DNA of 64,000 nucleotides, from the NCBI RefSeq assembly GCF_001894825.1, contig NZ_BCWY01000007.1, positions 152,988-216,987 on the forward strand, written 5' to 3'. Below are positions 31,950 through 40,715 of this stretch, piece by piece. Position 1 is the stretch's first letter; each line of letters begins with the position of its first letter. Source of the stretch: Rhodococcus jostii NBRC 16295. GTDB lineage: Bacteria > Actinomycetota > Actinomycetes > Mycobacteriales > Mycobacteriaceae. The notes below the pieces were generated by a model. It worked only from the letters and a program-made list of their open reading frames with translations, was not told the origin of the DNA and searched no databases. Made by a program: the position numbers and the translations under genes.

Positions 31950-34166
31950 CTACTCGCCGTCGTTCGGCTTCGGCTTGGGGGTGGTGGTTTTCGGACTCTC
32001 GGCCGCGGTGGACGGGGCCGGTGTCGCAGCGGCGGGGGTGCGCTCGTCGGGCTTGGGCGCGCCGGGTGCCGCGCACTTGACGATCGGGACGGGGTCGTAG
32101 CGGACGGTCCTGGTGTCCCGGGAGATCTCCTGGCCGGTGGCGTGATCGGAGATGACGCGGGTGTCGCTGGCGGTGAACCCCGGTGCGCCGCTGGAGGCGA
32201 TACAGTGATCGCCTGCGGGCAGGGTGACCGTGTCGGGCTGCGTCGGCTTGGTGCGGTCGCCGGTGATCGACTCGACGTCGACCGACTTGGTACCCCAGAA
32301 CCGGATGGTCAGATCCGAGGCGCCGCCGATGGCCTGGATCATCACGCCCGTCTTGGCGGTGTTGCGGAACTGCAGGTCGATGGCGCCTTCGAAGACGGTC
32401 GCCTCCCGCGCCTCCGGGTACCGCGAGATGTAGTACGAGTGCTCGGTGTGCGCGACGTCCTCCATGCCGGCGAAGTACGCGGCGTTGTACAGCGTCGTCG
32501 CCACCTGGCTCACACCGCCGCCGACCGCGGTGTCCGGGCGGCCGTTGTTGATGATGCCCGACTCCACATAGCCCTGAGCCGTGCCGCGGGGACCGGTGTA
32601 CCCGTTGAGGGAGAACGTGTCGCCGGGCTTGATCAGCGCGCCGTTGATCTCACTGGCGGCGAGACGGATGTTCGTGCCGGACGCCGCGGAGAAGCCGCCG
32701 GTGGTGAACTCTCCGATCACTTCCTTCACCCCGAGACCCTGCGCAGCTTCCGTGGTGAGGGCCGGCGGTACGGGACCGTACACCGCGGCGGTCGTGTGAG
32801 AACCGTTGCCGCGCAACACCTCGGGCAGCGTCTCCAACGTCTTGGGCCACTGCACCAGGTCGCCGACGACGGCCGGGACGACCGTGGGCGATCCCCCGTC
32901 GAGCGTGATCGCGGCGTCCTTCGGTGCGATCTCCGTCGAAACGAGTTGCGGAGCCAGAATTCCGATGGCGGCCTCGACGTTGTACGTGGGCTTCAGCCCG
33001 CCGGTGCCGTCCGGTTCGAAACCGACGATCGCACCGATCTGCTGGCGCGGCGCGGTCGCGACCTTGCCGTCACGACCGGTGACCACCAGGTCTGCCGAGG
33101 CCGCGGGCGTCGCCACTTCGGCGAGCGCCTTCTGGACGCCGTCCTTCGTCACCGTGACGGGCACGACGTCGACGGGCAGTTCCACCGTCCGGCCGAACGC
33201 CCACTCCTCGGTCAACGCCGCCTCGGTACCCTCACCGTTCAGGTTCTGCCCGGTCGACGGATCCACCGGTACCGGGATCGCACCCTCGAACACGACCGTC
33301 CCCTCGCGGGACGCGCGATCGGTCTCCCCGCGAAGGCCGTCGACGGCGGACGCCAGCGCGGCCTCGTCGCGAGTCGACACCACCCCGATCTCGTCGGTGG
33401 TGAAGAACGACGTGAGGCGGGTGAACGGGTTCAAAGGCTGCGAATCGGCTCGGTCGAGGGTGGCCTCCCAGTCGACCCCGAGCCCGGCGTCGGCGGGCAC
33501 CAGTTCCGTGGACACGTCGCCGGCCTGCACCGTCAGCGGCTGATCGGCGCGCGGGCCGACCTGCGCCTGCAACGTGGCCTCCGCCTCCTCGCGGGACGAA
33601 CCGCCCACATCGACGCCGGCCACGGTCACGCCGCGCGGCAGCTTCCCGGAGGACACCGCGAGGTCGGCGGCGTAGGCGATGCCGATCAGGGCGATCACAC
33701 CGCCGGCCACGGCCGCGATCTTCACCCACGGGGCACGGGCCGGGGTCTTCTCAGCGGACGCCTCGACAGGTTCCGGTTCGGGCTGCGGCGGGACGGGCGA
33801 CGCGGCGGCCGGGGCCACCACCGTCGGTTCCTCCGCCGCCGTGGTGTATGCCTGCGTCGGACCCGGAACGGGGCCCGGCGGAATCGCGGGGATCACCTGC
33901 GTGACGTCCTCGTTCGCCGGCGGCTCCACCCACAACGGAGGTTCCGGAGCCTGCTCGTCGGAACGTTCCCCCAGGTCACCGAGGTTCAACTGGGTTGTCG
34001 GTGCGTCGTCGGGAGCCGGGGCGTTTTCGGGTGTCGCGACCTCGTCCGGTTCCGGAGCGGGCGTAGCGCCCGCGTTCTCGGGTTCGACGCTGTCAGGCGT
34101 CGCGGAAGGGTCCGGCGTCGACCGTTCGGGTGCAGTGCGCCCCTTGTCGCCGTCTTCGTCGTTCAC
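31950..34166 (-). CDS. VanW-family membrane-anchored cell-wall protein
   Basis: This 738-residue protein has a long disordered, acidic, Pro/Ala-rich N-terminus (1-145, cytoplasmic) and one transmembrane helix (IAAVAGGVIALIGIAYAA, about 149-166). Putative peptidoglycan-binding-4 repeats (about 180-480) follow, then a VanW domain (about 490-640: GEFTTGGFSAASGTNIRLAA and VGGGVSQVATTLYNAAYFAG). A Pro/Thr/Lys-rich tail closes it. The architecture matches YoaR-like proteins of Gram-positive bacteria. VanW domains occur beside vancomycin-resistance genes but have no proven activity; a role in envelope maintenance is inferred. The GTG start has GAGAGG upstream. Confidence 0.85.
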   Translation of the reverse strand: MNDEDGDKGRTAPERSTPDPSATPDSVEPENAGATPAPEPDEVATPENAPAPDDAPTTQLNLGDLGERSDEQAPEPPLWVEPPANEDVTQVIPAIPPGPVPGPTQAYTTAAEEPTVVAPAAASPVPPQPEPEPVEASAEKTPARAPWVKIAAVAGGVIALIGIAYAADLAVSSGKLPRGVTVAGVDVGGSSREEAEATLQAQVGPRADQPLTVQAGDVSTELVPADAGLGVDWEATLDRADSQPLNPFTRLTSFFTTDEIGVVSTRDEAALASAVDGLRGETDRASREGTVVFEGAIPVPVDPSTGQNLNGEGTEAALTEEWAFGRTVELPVDVVPVTVTKDGVQKALAEVATPAASADLVVTGRDGKVATAPRQQIGAIVGFEPDGTGGLKPTYNVEAAIGILAPQLVSTEIAPKDAAITLDGGSPTVVPAVVGDLVQWPKTLETLPEVLRGNGSHTTAAVYGPVPPALTTEAAQGLGVKEVIGEFTTGGFSAASGTNIRLAASEINGALIKPGDTFSLNGYTGPRGTAQGYVESGIINNGRPDTAVGGGVSQVATTLYNAAYFAGMEDVAHTEHSYYISRYPEAREATVFEGAIDLQFRNTAKTGVMIQAIGGASDLTIRFWGTKSVDVESITGDRTKPTQPDTVTLPAGDHCIASSGAPGFTASDTRVISDHATGQEISRDTRTVRYDPVPIVKCAAPGAPKPDERTPAAATPAPSTAAESPKTTTPKPKPNDGE

Positions 34167-34303
34167 CGTGGCCCTCTCACCGAGTTGTCCTTCGTGCGGG
34201 CCTCAGCTTGCCGTCGGTGCTCGTTGCATTTCAAGCGCGATCCGATCCGAGCGAGGCCCGGTCGAGACCCCCACGTCAGCGTACCGGCCGCCGGAAATGC
34301 AAG

Positions 34304-34350
34304 AGCCCCGCGCTGCTGCCAGGTCGGGGGTCAGGCAGCAACACGGGGCT
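34304..34350 (-). terminator. Stem-loop upstream of the VanW gene
   Basis: Arms AGCCCCG-N3-TGCTGCC and its complement form a 17-bp stem with a 3-bp internal mismatch and a 13-nt loop. On the minus strand it is followed by CTTGCATTT. It lies in the 331-nt gene-free gap 34167-34496, the only gap over 300 nt in the window. It could be the last of three terminators after fadA2 or a structured 5' leader of the VanW gene. Confidence 0.45.
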
Positions 34351-34402
34351 GACAGGGTTATCGCCAGCTAATCTCCAGCGTTACACCTGTCGGAAAAGAT
34401 TT

Positions 34403-34437
34403 CGGGGATCCGGCCACCCCTCGTTGCCGGATCCCCG
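34403..34437 (-). terminator. Intrinsic terminator-like hairpin after fadA2
   Basis: A perfect 12-bp GC-rich stem (CGGGGATCCGGC and its complement) with an 11-nt loop is followed on the minus strand by AAATCTTTTCC. It is the most conventional rho-independent terminator in this gap. Confidence 0.65.
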
Positions 34438-34456
34438 CTCGCACTGCGCACACGCT

Positions 34457-34489
34457 GGCCTTTCCGGTCTCCCAGCTACCGGAAAGGCC
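34457..34489 (-). terminator. Stem-loop directly after fadA2
   Basis: A perfect 12-bp stem GGCCTTTCCGGT/ACCGGAAAGGCC with a 9-nt loop lies 8 nt beyond the fadA2 stop. There is no T-run, which is common for actinobacterial terminators. Confidence 0.6.
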
Positions 34490-34496
34490 ACGCGGA

Positions 34497-35831
34497 TCAC
34501 GCCTCTATGATTGCCGTCACACCCTGGCCGCCGGCGGCGCAAATCGAGATCAGACCGCGGCCCGAACCCTTCTCCGCAAGCATCTTGGCGAGCGATGCGA
34601 CGATGCGTCCGCCGGTCGCGGCGAACGGGTGACCGGCCGCCAGCGACGACCCGTTGACGTTCAGCTTGCTGCGGTCGATGGAGCCGAGGGCACCGTCGAG
34701 CCCGAGGCGCTCCTTGCAGTACTCGTCCGATTCGAACGCCTGCAGTGTCGCCAGGACGACGGATGCGAACGCCTCGTGGATCTCGTAGAAGTCGAAATCC
34801 TGCAGCGTGAGGCCGTTGCGGGCCAGCAGACGCGGGATGGCGTACGTCGGCGCCATCAGGAGCCCGTCCTTGCCGTGGATGTAGTCGACGGCGGCGGTCT
34901 CGGAATCGACGAGATGGGCGAGCACCGGGAGCTTGCGCTCGGCGGCCCACTCGTCCGTGGACAGCAGGACCGCGGACGCACCGTCGGTGAGCGGGGTGGA
35001 GTTACCCGCCGTCATCGTCGCGTCGCCCGCCTTCACCCCGAAGACCGGCTTCAGCTTCGCGAGCTTCTCGGCGCTGGAGTCGGGCCGCAGGTTGTCGTCG
35101 CGGGTGAGGCCGAGGAACGGGGTCACCAGGTCGTCGAAGAAGCCGCGGTCGTAGGCGGCGGCCATGTTCTTGTGGCTGGCGGCGGCCAGTTCGTCCTGGT
35201 CCTCGCGGCGGACGCCGAATTCCTTGGCCGTGATGGCGGCGTGCTCACCCATGGACAGTCCGGTGCGGGGCTCGCCGTTGCGCGGGATCTCGATGCCGAG
35301 CATCGACGGGCGGACGTTCCCGAGGAGCTTGATGCGGTCGCCGGTGCTCTTCGCGCGGTTCAGCGACAGCAGGAACTCGCGGAGTTCGTCGTTGACGCCG
35401 ATCGGCGCGTCGGACGTGGTGTCGACTCCGCCGCCGACACCGGCGTCGATGCGGCCGGCCGCGATCGCGTCACCGACCGCGACGATCGACTGCAGTCCGG
35501 TGCCGCAGGCCTGCTGCAGATCGAAGGCCGGGGTGTAGGGGCTGAGGGCGCTGCCGAGAACGCATTCGCGCATCAGGTTGAAGTCGCGGCTGTGCTTGAG
35601 GACGGCACCGCCGGCGACGAGTCCCAGCTTCTCGCCCTGGAGGTTGAAGCGGCTCACCAGCCCGTCGAGCGTCGCGGTGAACATGTCCTGGTTGGACGCC
35701 TGTGCGTACTTCCGGTCGGAGCGGGCGAACGGGATGCGGTTTCCGCCGACGATCGCGACGGGACGCTGCTGCTTTCCGCCTGGCTTCGGCGCCGCTGCGG
35801 AGTTCGAATTGGTGCGAGCTTTGCTGGTCAC
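34497..35831 (-). CDS. fadA2: Acetyl-CoA acyltransferase (thiolase) FadA2
   Basis: The 444-residue thiolase has the acylated Cys in DLQQACGTGLQSIVAVGDA near residue 107. The HEAF block (YEIHEAFASVV) lies near 345, the active-site His in SLAAGHPFAATGGRI near 402, and the second Cys in SICAAGGQG near the C-terminus. It corresponds by position and length to M. tuberculosis FadA2 (Rv0243). The GTG at 35831 has GGAG 8 nt upstream and is preferred to a TTG at 35843. It is divergent from fabG4 with an operator in the 130-nt gap. Thiolysis or the reverse condensation in lipid metabolism is the likely role. Confidence 0.93.
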   Translation of the reverse strand: MTSKARTNSNSAAAPKPGGKQQRPVAIVGGNRIPFARSDRKYAQASNQDMFTATLDGLVSRFNLQGEKLGLVAGGAVLKHSRDFNLMRECVLGSALSPYTPAFDLQQACGTGLQSIVAVGDAIAAGRIDAGVGGGVDTTSDAPIGVNDELREFLLSLNRAKSTGDRIKLLGNVRPSMLGIEIPRNGEPRTGLSMGEHAAITAKEFGVRREDQDELAAASHKNMAAAYDRGFFDDLVTPFLGLTRDDNLRPDSSAEKLAKLKPVFGVKAGDATMTAGNSTPLTDGASAVLLSTDEWAAERKLPVLAHLVDSETAAVDYIHGKDGLLMAPTYAIPRLLARNGLTLQDFDFYEIHEAFASVVLATLQAFESDEYCKERLGLDGALGSIDRSKLNVNGSSLAAGHPFAATGGRIVASLAKMLAEKGSGRGLISICAAGGQGVTAIIEA

Positions 35832-35875
35832 TGACGTCTCCAAGGATCTGGTGCGATTACCTGTTGGCTACTATT

Positions 35876-35891
35876 CTTACTCAGGAGTAAG
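35876..35891. promoter_or_regulatory. Palindromic operator in the fadA2/fabG4 divergent promoter
   Basis: CTTACTC-AG-GAGTAAG is a perfect 7-2-7 inverted repeat placed midway between the two start codons. Its core TTAC-N6-GTAA matches the fadE5/fabH site at 11 of 14 bases. A regulator bound here could control both directions. Confidence 0.65.
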
Positions 35892-35961
35892 TTAATTGTC
35901 GACACCGCACTTCACTCGGTGCTCGGTGACTGACCGCCAAACGACGACAGAAGGTAGGACC

Positions 35962-37308
35962 GTGGCAGCCAGCAAGGGAGCTCCCGACATCTATTCCCAG
36001 TTCCTCTCATCCGCACCCGGCGCGTTCATCGCCGCGAAGGCGGGACTGCCGCGGCCCGAGAACCTGCGGCGATACAAGCACGGTGAACCGCCGCTCGCCG
36101 GCCCGGTCCTGATTGGCGGCAAGGGCCGCCTCGTCGAGCCGTTGCGCCAACTGTTGTCCGACTACCCCGCGGCGGGAGCGGGCGACGACCGGTACGGCGC
36201 CCTGGTGTTCGACGCCACAGGCATCGGTTCGGTCACCGAACTCGAGCAGCTGTTCGAGTTCTTCCAGCCGGTCATCCGCAACCTCGCGCCGTCCGCGCGC
36301 GTCGTCGTCATCGGCACCACCCCCGAGGAGACGTCCGGAGTCGACGAGCACATCGCCCAGCGGGCACTCGAGGGGTTCACCCGCAGCGTCGGCAAGGAGG
36401 TCAAGCGCGGCGCCACGGCTCAGCTCGTGTACGTCTCACCGAAGGCCTCCGCCGGACTGTCGGGTCTCGAATCGACGCTCCGCTTCCTGCTGTCCGCCAA
36501 GTCTGCGTTCGTCAGCGGCCAGGTGATCCGCGTCGGCGACGAAGACTCCGTCGCGCCCGCCGACTGGGACAAGCCGCTCGACGGCAAGGTCGCGATCGTC
36601 ACCGGCGCCGCCCGCGGCATCGGCGCGACCATCGCCGAGGTCCTCTCCCGCGACGGCGCGCACGTCATCTGCGCAGACATCCCGGCCGCCGGTGAGGCTT
36701 TGTCGGAGACGGCCAACAAGGTGGGCGGCACGTCCCTCGCGTTGGACGTGACAGCACCCGACGCGGCCGACAAGCTCGCCGAGTTCGTCCTCGAGCGGCA
36801 CGGCGGTGCAGACATCATCGTCCACAACGCCGGCATCACCCGCGACAAGACTCTCGCCAACATGGACGAGGGCCGCTGGAACATGGTGATCGGGGTCAAC
36901 CTTCTTGCACCGCAGCGCATCACCGACGTCCTCGTCGCCAAGGGCGCGCTGAAGGAGGGTGGACGGGTCGTCGACGTCTCCTCCATCGCCGGCATCGCGG
37001 GCAACCGCGGCCAGACCAACTACGGCACCTCCAAGGCCGGCGTGATCGGACTCGTGCAGGCCTCCGCGCCGGTGCTCGCGAAGAAGAAGATCACGATCAA
37101 CGCCGTCGCACCGGGCTTCATCGAGACCGCGATGACGGCGGCGATCCCCTTCGCTACCCGCGAGGCCGGACGTCGCATGAGCTCCCTGCTGCAGGGCGGC
37201 GAGACCGTCGACGTCGCGGAGACCGTCGCCTACTTCGCGAGCCCCGCGTCCAACGCCGTCACCGGACAGATCGTACGCGTCTGCGGCCAGAGCCTGCTGG
37301 GCGCCTGA
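35962..37308 (+). CDS. fabG4: High-molecular-weight 3-oxoacyl reductase FabG4
   Basis: The 448-residue protein is of the HMwFabG type: an N-terminal flavodoxin-like domain (1-~205, ending near [10 protein letters not shown]) precedes a canonical SDR domain. The SDR motifs are [10 protein letters not shown] near 215, [14 protein letters not shown] near 295, and the Ser-Tyr-Lys set in [22 protein letters not shown] near 340-362. Mycobacterial FabG4 (Rv0242c, 454 residues) reduces 3-oxoacyl-CoA with NADH. The GTG at 35962 (AAGGTAGG upstream) gives the family start; an ATG-free extension to 35896 is unlikely. Its stop overlaps the htdX start as TGATG. Confidence 0.94.
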   Translation: MAASKGAPDIYSQFLSSAPGAFIAAKAGLPRPENLRRYKHGEPPLAGPVLIGGKGRLVEPLRQLLSDYPAAGAGDDRYGALVFDATGIGSVTELEQLFEFFQPVIRNLAPSARVVVIGTTPEETSGVDEHIAQRALEGFTRSVGKEVKRGATAQLVYVSPKASAGLSGLESTLRFLLSAKSAFVSGQVIRVGDEDSVAPADWDKPLDGKVAIVTGAARGIGATIAEVLSRDGAHVICADIPAAGEALSETANKVGGTSLALDVTAPDAADKLAEFVLERHGGADIIVHNAGITRDKTLANMDEGRWNMVIGVNLLAPQRITDVLVAKGALKEGGRVVDVSSIAGIAGNRGQTNYGTSKAGVIGLVQASAPVLAKKKITINAVAPGFIETAMTAAIPFATREAGRRMSSLLQGGETVDVAETVAYFASPASNAVTGQIVRVCGQSLLGA

Positions 37309-38171
37309 TGTCGGGCAAGGTCGTGCAACTCACGGAGAAGCCGGGCACGCTCGACATCTACGCGCGCGCCGTGCGCAGCGCACTGCCGGTCATCGGCGCG
37401 AGCGGGGACAGCGCTCCCGACACGACGCTCGTCCTGAACGGCGTGCGCGTGGACCCCGACAATCTCGCGGCGTACGACAGGGTGACCGGGTTGCGGTTCG
37501 GCGACACCCTGCCGCTCACCTACCCGTTCACGCTGGTGTTCCCCATTGTCATGAAACTGATGGTGTCCGAGGGTTTCCCCTTCCCCGCCATCGGTTCCGT
37601 GCACGCGGAGAACGTCATCGAACAGTTCCGGCCCATCTCGGTGATCGAGCCCCTCGACGTGTCGGTGCACGCGGAGAATCTGCGCGAACACCGCAAGGGA
37701 CTCCTGATCGACGTGATCAGCGAGATCAAGGTCGGACGGGAACTGGTGTGGAAGCAGACGTCGACGTTCCTGCGTCAGCAGAAGACGTCGCTGTCCGGTC
37801 AGCCCGGCCCCGAACCCAAGGCCGAGGAGGAGCCGCCGCGTCCCCTGCGGACGATGCGGGTCGATCAGAAGACGATCGGCAAGTACGCCGCGGTCTCCGG
37901 TGACCGCAACCCGATTCACGTGTCGTCGTTGGGCGCCAAAGCCTTCGGATTCCCGAAGACCATCGCGCACGGCATGTGGAGTGCGGCCGCCGTTCTCGGG
38001 TCGGTGGAGGGCCGGATCCCGGACGCCGTCACGTACAGCGTGCGTTTCGGCAAGCCGATCCTGCTGCCGTCCACGCTGAACGTCTACGCCGATCAGACCG
38101 CCGACGGCTGGGATCTGTCGATCAAGCACCCGAAGAAGGGGTACCCGCACCTCACCGCAACGCTGCGGTAG
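37308..38171 (+). CDS. htdX: 3-hydroxyacyl-thioester dehydratase HtdX (MaoC family)
   Basis: The 287-residue double-hotdog protein has the hydratase-2 motif YAAVSGDRNPIHVSSLGAKAFGFP near residues 196-217. Its catalytic Asp and His lie there, with IAHGMWSAA behind. It matches HtdX (Rv0241c, 280 residues), a dehydratase that interconverts 3-hydroxyacyl and enoyl thioesters in long-chain fatty-acid metabolism. It is translationally coupled to fabG4. FadE5, FadA2, FabG4 and HtdX together can run a complete beta-oxidation cycle or its reverse. The last codon is followed by a bidirectional terminator. Confidence 0.94.
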   Translation: MSGKVVQLTEKPGTLDIYARAVRSALPVIGASGDSAPDTTLVLNGVRVDPDNLAAYDRVTGLRFGDTLPLTYPFTLVFPIVMKLMVSEGFPFPAIGSVHAENVIEQFRPISVIEPLDVSVHAENLREHRKGLLIDVISEIKVGRELVWKQTSTFLRQQKTSLSGQPGPEPKAEEEPPRPLRTMRVDQKTIGKYAAVSGDRNPIHVSSLGAKAFGFPKTIAHGMWSAAAVLGSVEGRIPDAVTYSVRFGKPILLPSTLNVYADQTADGWDLSIKHPKKGYPHLTATLR

Positions 38172-38184
38172 CTGCTGCCGGGGC

Positions 38185-38227
38185 GAATGTACCTTTCGAC
38201 GCTGCCAAGGCGTCGAAAGGTACATTC
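38185..38227. terminator. Bidirectional terminator between htdX and tetR
   Basis: A perfect 18-bp stem (GAATGTACCTTTCGACGC and complement) with a 7-nt loop lies 13 nt after the htdX stop and touches the stop codon of the convergent TetR gene. Confidence 0.8.
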
Positions 38228-38825
38228 ATTCCGGCTTCTTCTTGCCCGCGAGACCGCGCCATGCCAGGGACTCCAGCAGGTCGGCGGCGGCGTCGACCTC
38301 GATCTCACCACCGGCGACGCGGTCGGCCACGGCCTCACCCGCCCCGACCAGCGCGATGGCGATCAGTTCGAAGTCCTGACCGGGTTCCGGGTCCTTGGTG
38401 CTGGATTCGAGCAGGTGCGCGGTCAGCTCGATCAGCCGGTCGCGGCTCGACTGCACCGACCCGACGAACGCCTGCTGCCCCATCGCCTGGCGGTACAGCA
38501 CCATCCACGACTTGCGGTGCTTGCCCACGAATCCGAGAAACCCCTCGAGCGCCCGACGCAGCTGCTCACGCGGGCTCAGCCCCGGATCTCCCGCCGGAGC
38601 GAGCGCTTCGACGAAGCGCAGTCCCTCCCGCTGGATGCATGCTGCGAACAGTTCGTCCTTTGAACCGTAGTAGAGGTAGAGCATCGGCTTCGAGATTTCC
38701 GCCTTGGCCGCGATCGCGTCCATCGACGTCTCGTGAAAGCCTCTGTCGGAGAACACGTCGACAGCAGCGTCGAGCATCTGTTGCTCGCGCACTGCGCGCG
38801 GCAGTCGCTTGGTGCCGCCGGCCAT
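38226..38825 (-). CDS. TetR family regulator of the fad/fab cluster (Rv0238-like)
   Basis: The 199-residue TetR protein has a clear helix-turn-helix, FHETSMDAIAAKAEISKPMLYLYYGSKDEL, at about residues 30-59. The ligand domain is large enough for an acyl-CoA or similar. Its place beside htdX-fabG4-fadA2 matches Rv0238 of M. tuberculosis. Its own promoter holds TTACTCTACGGTAA (38857-38870), covering a TAAGAT -10-like hexamer. Related sites stand before fadA2/fabG4, fadE5 and fabH, so it is the prime candidate to be their repressor. GGAGG lies 4 nt before the ATG. Confidence 0.92.
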   Translation of the reverse strand: MAGGTKRLPRAVREQQMLDAAVDVFSDRGFHETSMDAIAAKAEISKPMLYLYYGSKDELFAACIQREGLRFVEALAPAGDPGLSPREQLRRALEGFLGFVGKHRKSWMVLYRQAMGQQAFVGSVQSSRDRLIELTAHLLESSTKDPEPGQDFELIAIALVGAGEAVADRVAGGEIEVDAAADLLESLAWRGLAGKKKPE

Positions 38826-38856
38826 TCGTCCTCCAATATTCGTCGAACCCGCTATC

Positions 38857-38870
38857 TTACTCTACGGTAA
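38857..38870. promoter_or_regulatory. TTAC-N6-GTAA operator in the tetR promoter
   Basis: TTACTCTACGGTAA shares the left half TTACTC with the fadA2/fabG4 site and 10 of 14 bases overall. On the minus strand it overlaps TAAGAT, a 4/6 match to a -10 hexamer, about 30 nt upstream of the start codon, as expected for autorepression. Confidence 0.55.
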
Positions 38871-38917
38871 TAAAGCGGGGTCGACCGGCGGACGAGAAGA
38901 ATAGCAGCAGCACTCCC

Positions 38918-40099
38918 TCAGCAGGCCAGTGCGCCCTTGGCTCGCGCGACCGTCAGGACGGCCTCGTCGACGCGCTGCTGCGGCAGCGTGCCCGAAGCGA
39001 CGGCGCCTTCGAGGTGATCGAGCACCCGCGGGACGTCGTCGGTGGTGAGCCACAGCGCGACGTCGACACCGGACGCCAGCGCCGTCTCGACAGACTCGGT
39101 GATGTCGTAGCGGTCGGTGATCGCCTGCATGCCGCTGAGGTCGTCGGTGAAGATCGGGCCGGTGAACGGCGGTGCGCCGTACCCGGTGCCGCCGCGCAGC
39201 AGTGCGACCGCGTCCGGGCTGATGCTGGCGGGAATCCCGGGTGCCGTCAGACCCGGCACCTCGAGATGGCCGAGCATGACGCCGACACCCGTGGACACCA
39301 GGTTCCGGAACGGGACGAGATCCTTGTTCTGCAACTGCTCGAGCGGCGGGGTGGTGACGGCCCCGGTGTGGGAGTCGCCGGACGCCGAACCGTGGCCGGG
39401 GAAGTGCTTGATCACGGGCAGGATTCCCGCGTCCCGCATTCCGCGCGCGTAGGCGTCTGCGTAGCGGGTGACGACGGCGGGATCGTCGGAGTAGGAGCGG
39501 TCGCCGATGACGCTGTCGTCGGGTTGGCTGCTCACGTCCACGTCGGGGGCGAAGTTGACGGTGACACCGAGGTCCTTCAGTCCGCGGCCGCGCTCGAGCG
39601 CCATCTGATACGTCTGTTCCTCCGTCATGGTGGCGGCGGTCTGCCGGGCGGACGGGTCGGCGCCGAGCAGGTTCTCGACGCGCGACACGCGTCCGCCCTC
39701 TTCGTCGATCGTCACCATCAGCGGCAGCGACGACGCCGACGCGACCTGGGGAACCTCGCGGTTCGCGAGCATCGTCTCGTCGGTCCAGCTGCCGATGAAG
39801 ATGCCACCCACCTGCTCGGCACGGACCACCTGCGCCGCATCCGCGGTGCCGGTGACGCCCACGTTCAGCAACTGAGCGAGCTTGCGCCGCAACGGCAACG
39901 ACTGCAGGAACTCCGTCTCGCACGACGCCGGTGCGGCGGCAGGTGATGCGGTACCGGTGTGCGATGCGGGCTCGACGGAGGACGGCGACGGGGCCGGCGT
40001 CGCCGTGGACGACTCCGCGACCGTCTCGCCACCACCCGACGAACATCCGGCGACGAGGCCGGTACAGGCAGCGAGCGCGAGGGCATACTTGATCCGCAT
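38918..40099 (-). CDS. lpqI: Glycoside hydrolase family 3 lipoprotein LpqI (NagZ-like)
   Basis: The 393-residue lipoprotein starts MRIKYALALAACTGLVAGC, with a lipobox Cys at 19. The GH3 N-acetylglucosaminidase domain has TIDEEGGRVSRV near 138, KHFPGHGSASGDSHTG (family signature with the His general acid/base) near 235 and FTDDLSGM with the nucleophile Asp near 320. LpqI of M. tuberculosis (Rv0237) is a NagZ that recycles peptidoglycan fragments. The ATG at 40099 is chosen from the lipobox; a longer frame to 40189 would run antisense to the next promoter. TACCGT lies 7 nt upstream and no Shine-Dalgarno is present, suggesting a leaderless mRNA. Confidence 0.92.
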   Translation of the reverse strand: MRIKYALALAACTGLVAGCSSGGGETVAESSTATPAPSPSSVEPASHTGTASPAAAPASCETEFLQSLPLRRKLAQLLNVGVTGTADAAQVVRAEQVGGIFIGSWTDETMLANREVPQVASASSLPLMVTIDEEGGRVSRVENLLGADPSARQTAATMTEEQTYQMALERGRGLKDLGVTVNFAPDVDVSSQPDDSVIGDRSYSDDPAVVTRYADAYARGMRDAGILPVIKHFPGHGSASGDSHTGAVTTPPLEQLQNKDLVPFRNLVSTGVGVMLGHLEVPGLTAPGIPASISPDAVALLRGGTGYGAPPFTGPIFTDDLSGMQAITDRYDITESVETALASGVDVALWLTTDDVPRVLDHLEGAVASGTLPQQRVDEAVLTVARAKGALAC

Positions 40100-40217
40100 G
40101 GGTTCGACGGTAGCCCAGTTCGGCGGCGATGCTCCCGCGACAGGGCCCGAATCAGGGACCATTGCCGTCCGTCTTGGTAATCTGGACACAGAGGAAGCCC
40201 GTTCTCAGGAGGTCGTG

Positions 40218-40685
40218 GTGCCAGGTGGTTTGATGTTGATCGCCTACGACGGATCCGACAACGCCAAGCGCGCGGTGGAGTGCGCAGGTCGCTTCCTCGC
40301 CTCCAATCGCGCTGTGCTGGTGACGGTGTGGGAGCCGATGGTCCGTCAGGCCGCGCGCATGTCCGGACTGTCGGGTGTGATGCAGCCCGAGTGGGTGCCC
40401 GACGAGGAGACCGAGGACGTCGCGTTCTCCGACGCCCGGGTCACCAACGAAGAAGGCACCCAACTCGCCGAGGCCGCCGGGCTCACCACCGAGAGTCGTT
40501 GCGTCGAGTGCACCAGCACGATCTGGACGGCCATCGTCGAGACCGCCGACGAACTCTCGGTCGACATCATCGTCACCGGCACCCGGGGCACCACCGGCCT
40601 GCGGTCGCTCCTGCAGAGCAGTGTCGCCGACCACGTGCTGCGTCACAGCCACCGTCCCGTGCTGATCGTGCCTCCCGGGAAGTGA
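40218..40685 (+). CDS. Universal stress protein
   Basis: The 155-residue UspA-fold protein begins MLIAYDGSDNAKRAVECAGRFL after a short lead and ends with the nucleotide-binding block IIVTGTRGTTGLRSLLQSSVADHVLRHSHRPVLIV. It keeps G-x2-G followed by SS, so ATP binding is possible. The GTG at 40218 is 5 nt after an AGGAGG; GTG 40215 and ATG 40233 are alternatives. It is divergent from lpqI and 31 nt upstream of the isochorismate synthase gene. This gene is a rhodococcal addition to the lpqI-aftD segment. Confidence 0.85.
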   Translation: MPGGLMLIAYDGSDNAKRAVECAGRFLASNRAVLVTVWEPMVRQAARMSGLSGVMQPEWVPDEETEDVAFSDARVTNEEGTQLAEAAGLTTESRCVECTSTIWTAIVETADELSVDIIVTGTRGTTGLRSLLQSSVADHVLRHSHRPVLIVPPGK

Positions 40686-40715
40686 GACGTGCGCCCGACT
40701 ACTGTCGGGTGCACC

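Noticed and set aside
30811..34166. AbiEi plus neighbour as a toxin-antitoxin pair
   Set aside because: The neighbour is a VanW-family cell-wall protein with no AbiEii nucleotidyltransferase motif, and the AbiEi-like protein carries its own Vsr-like tail.
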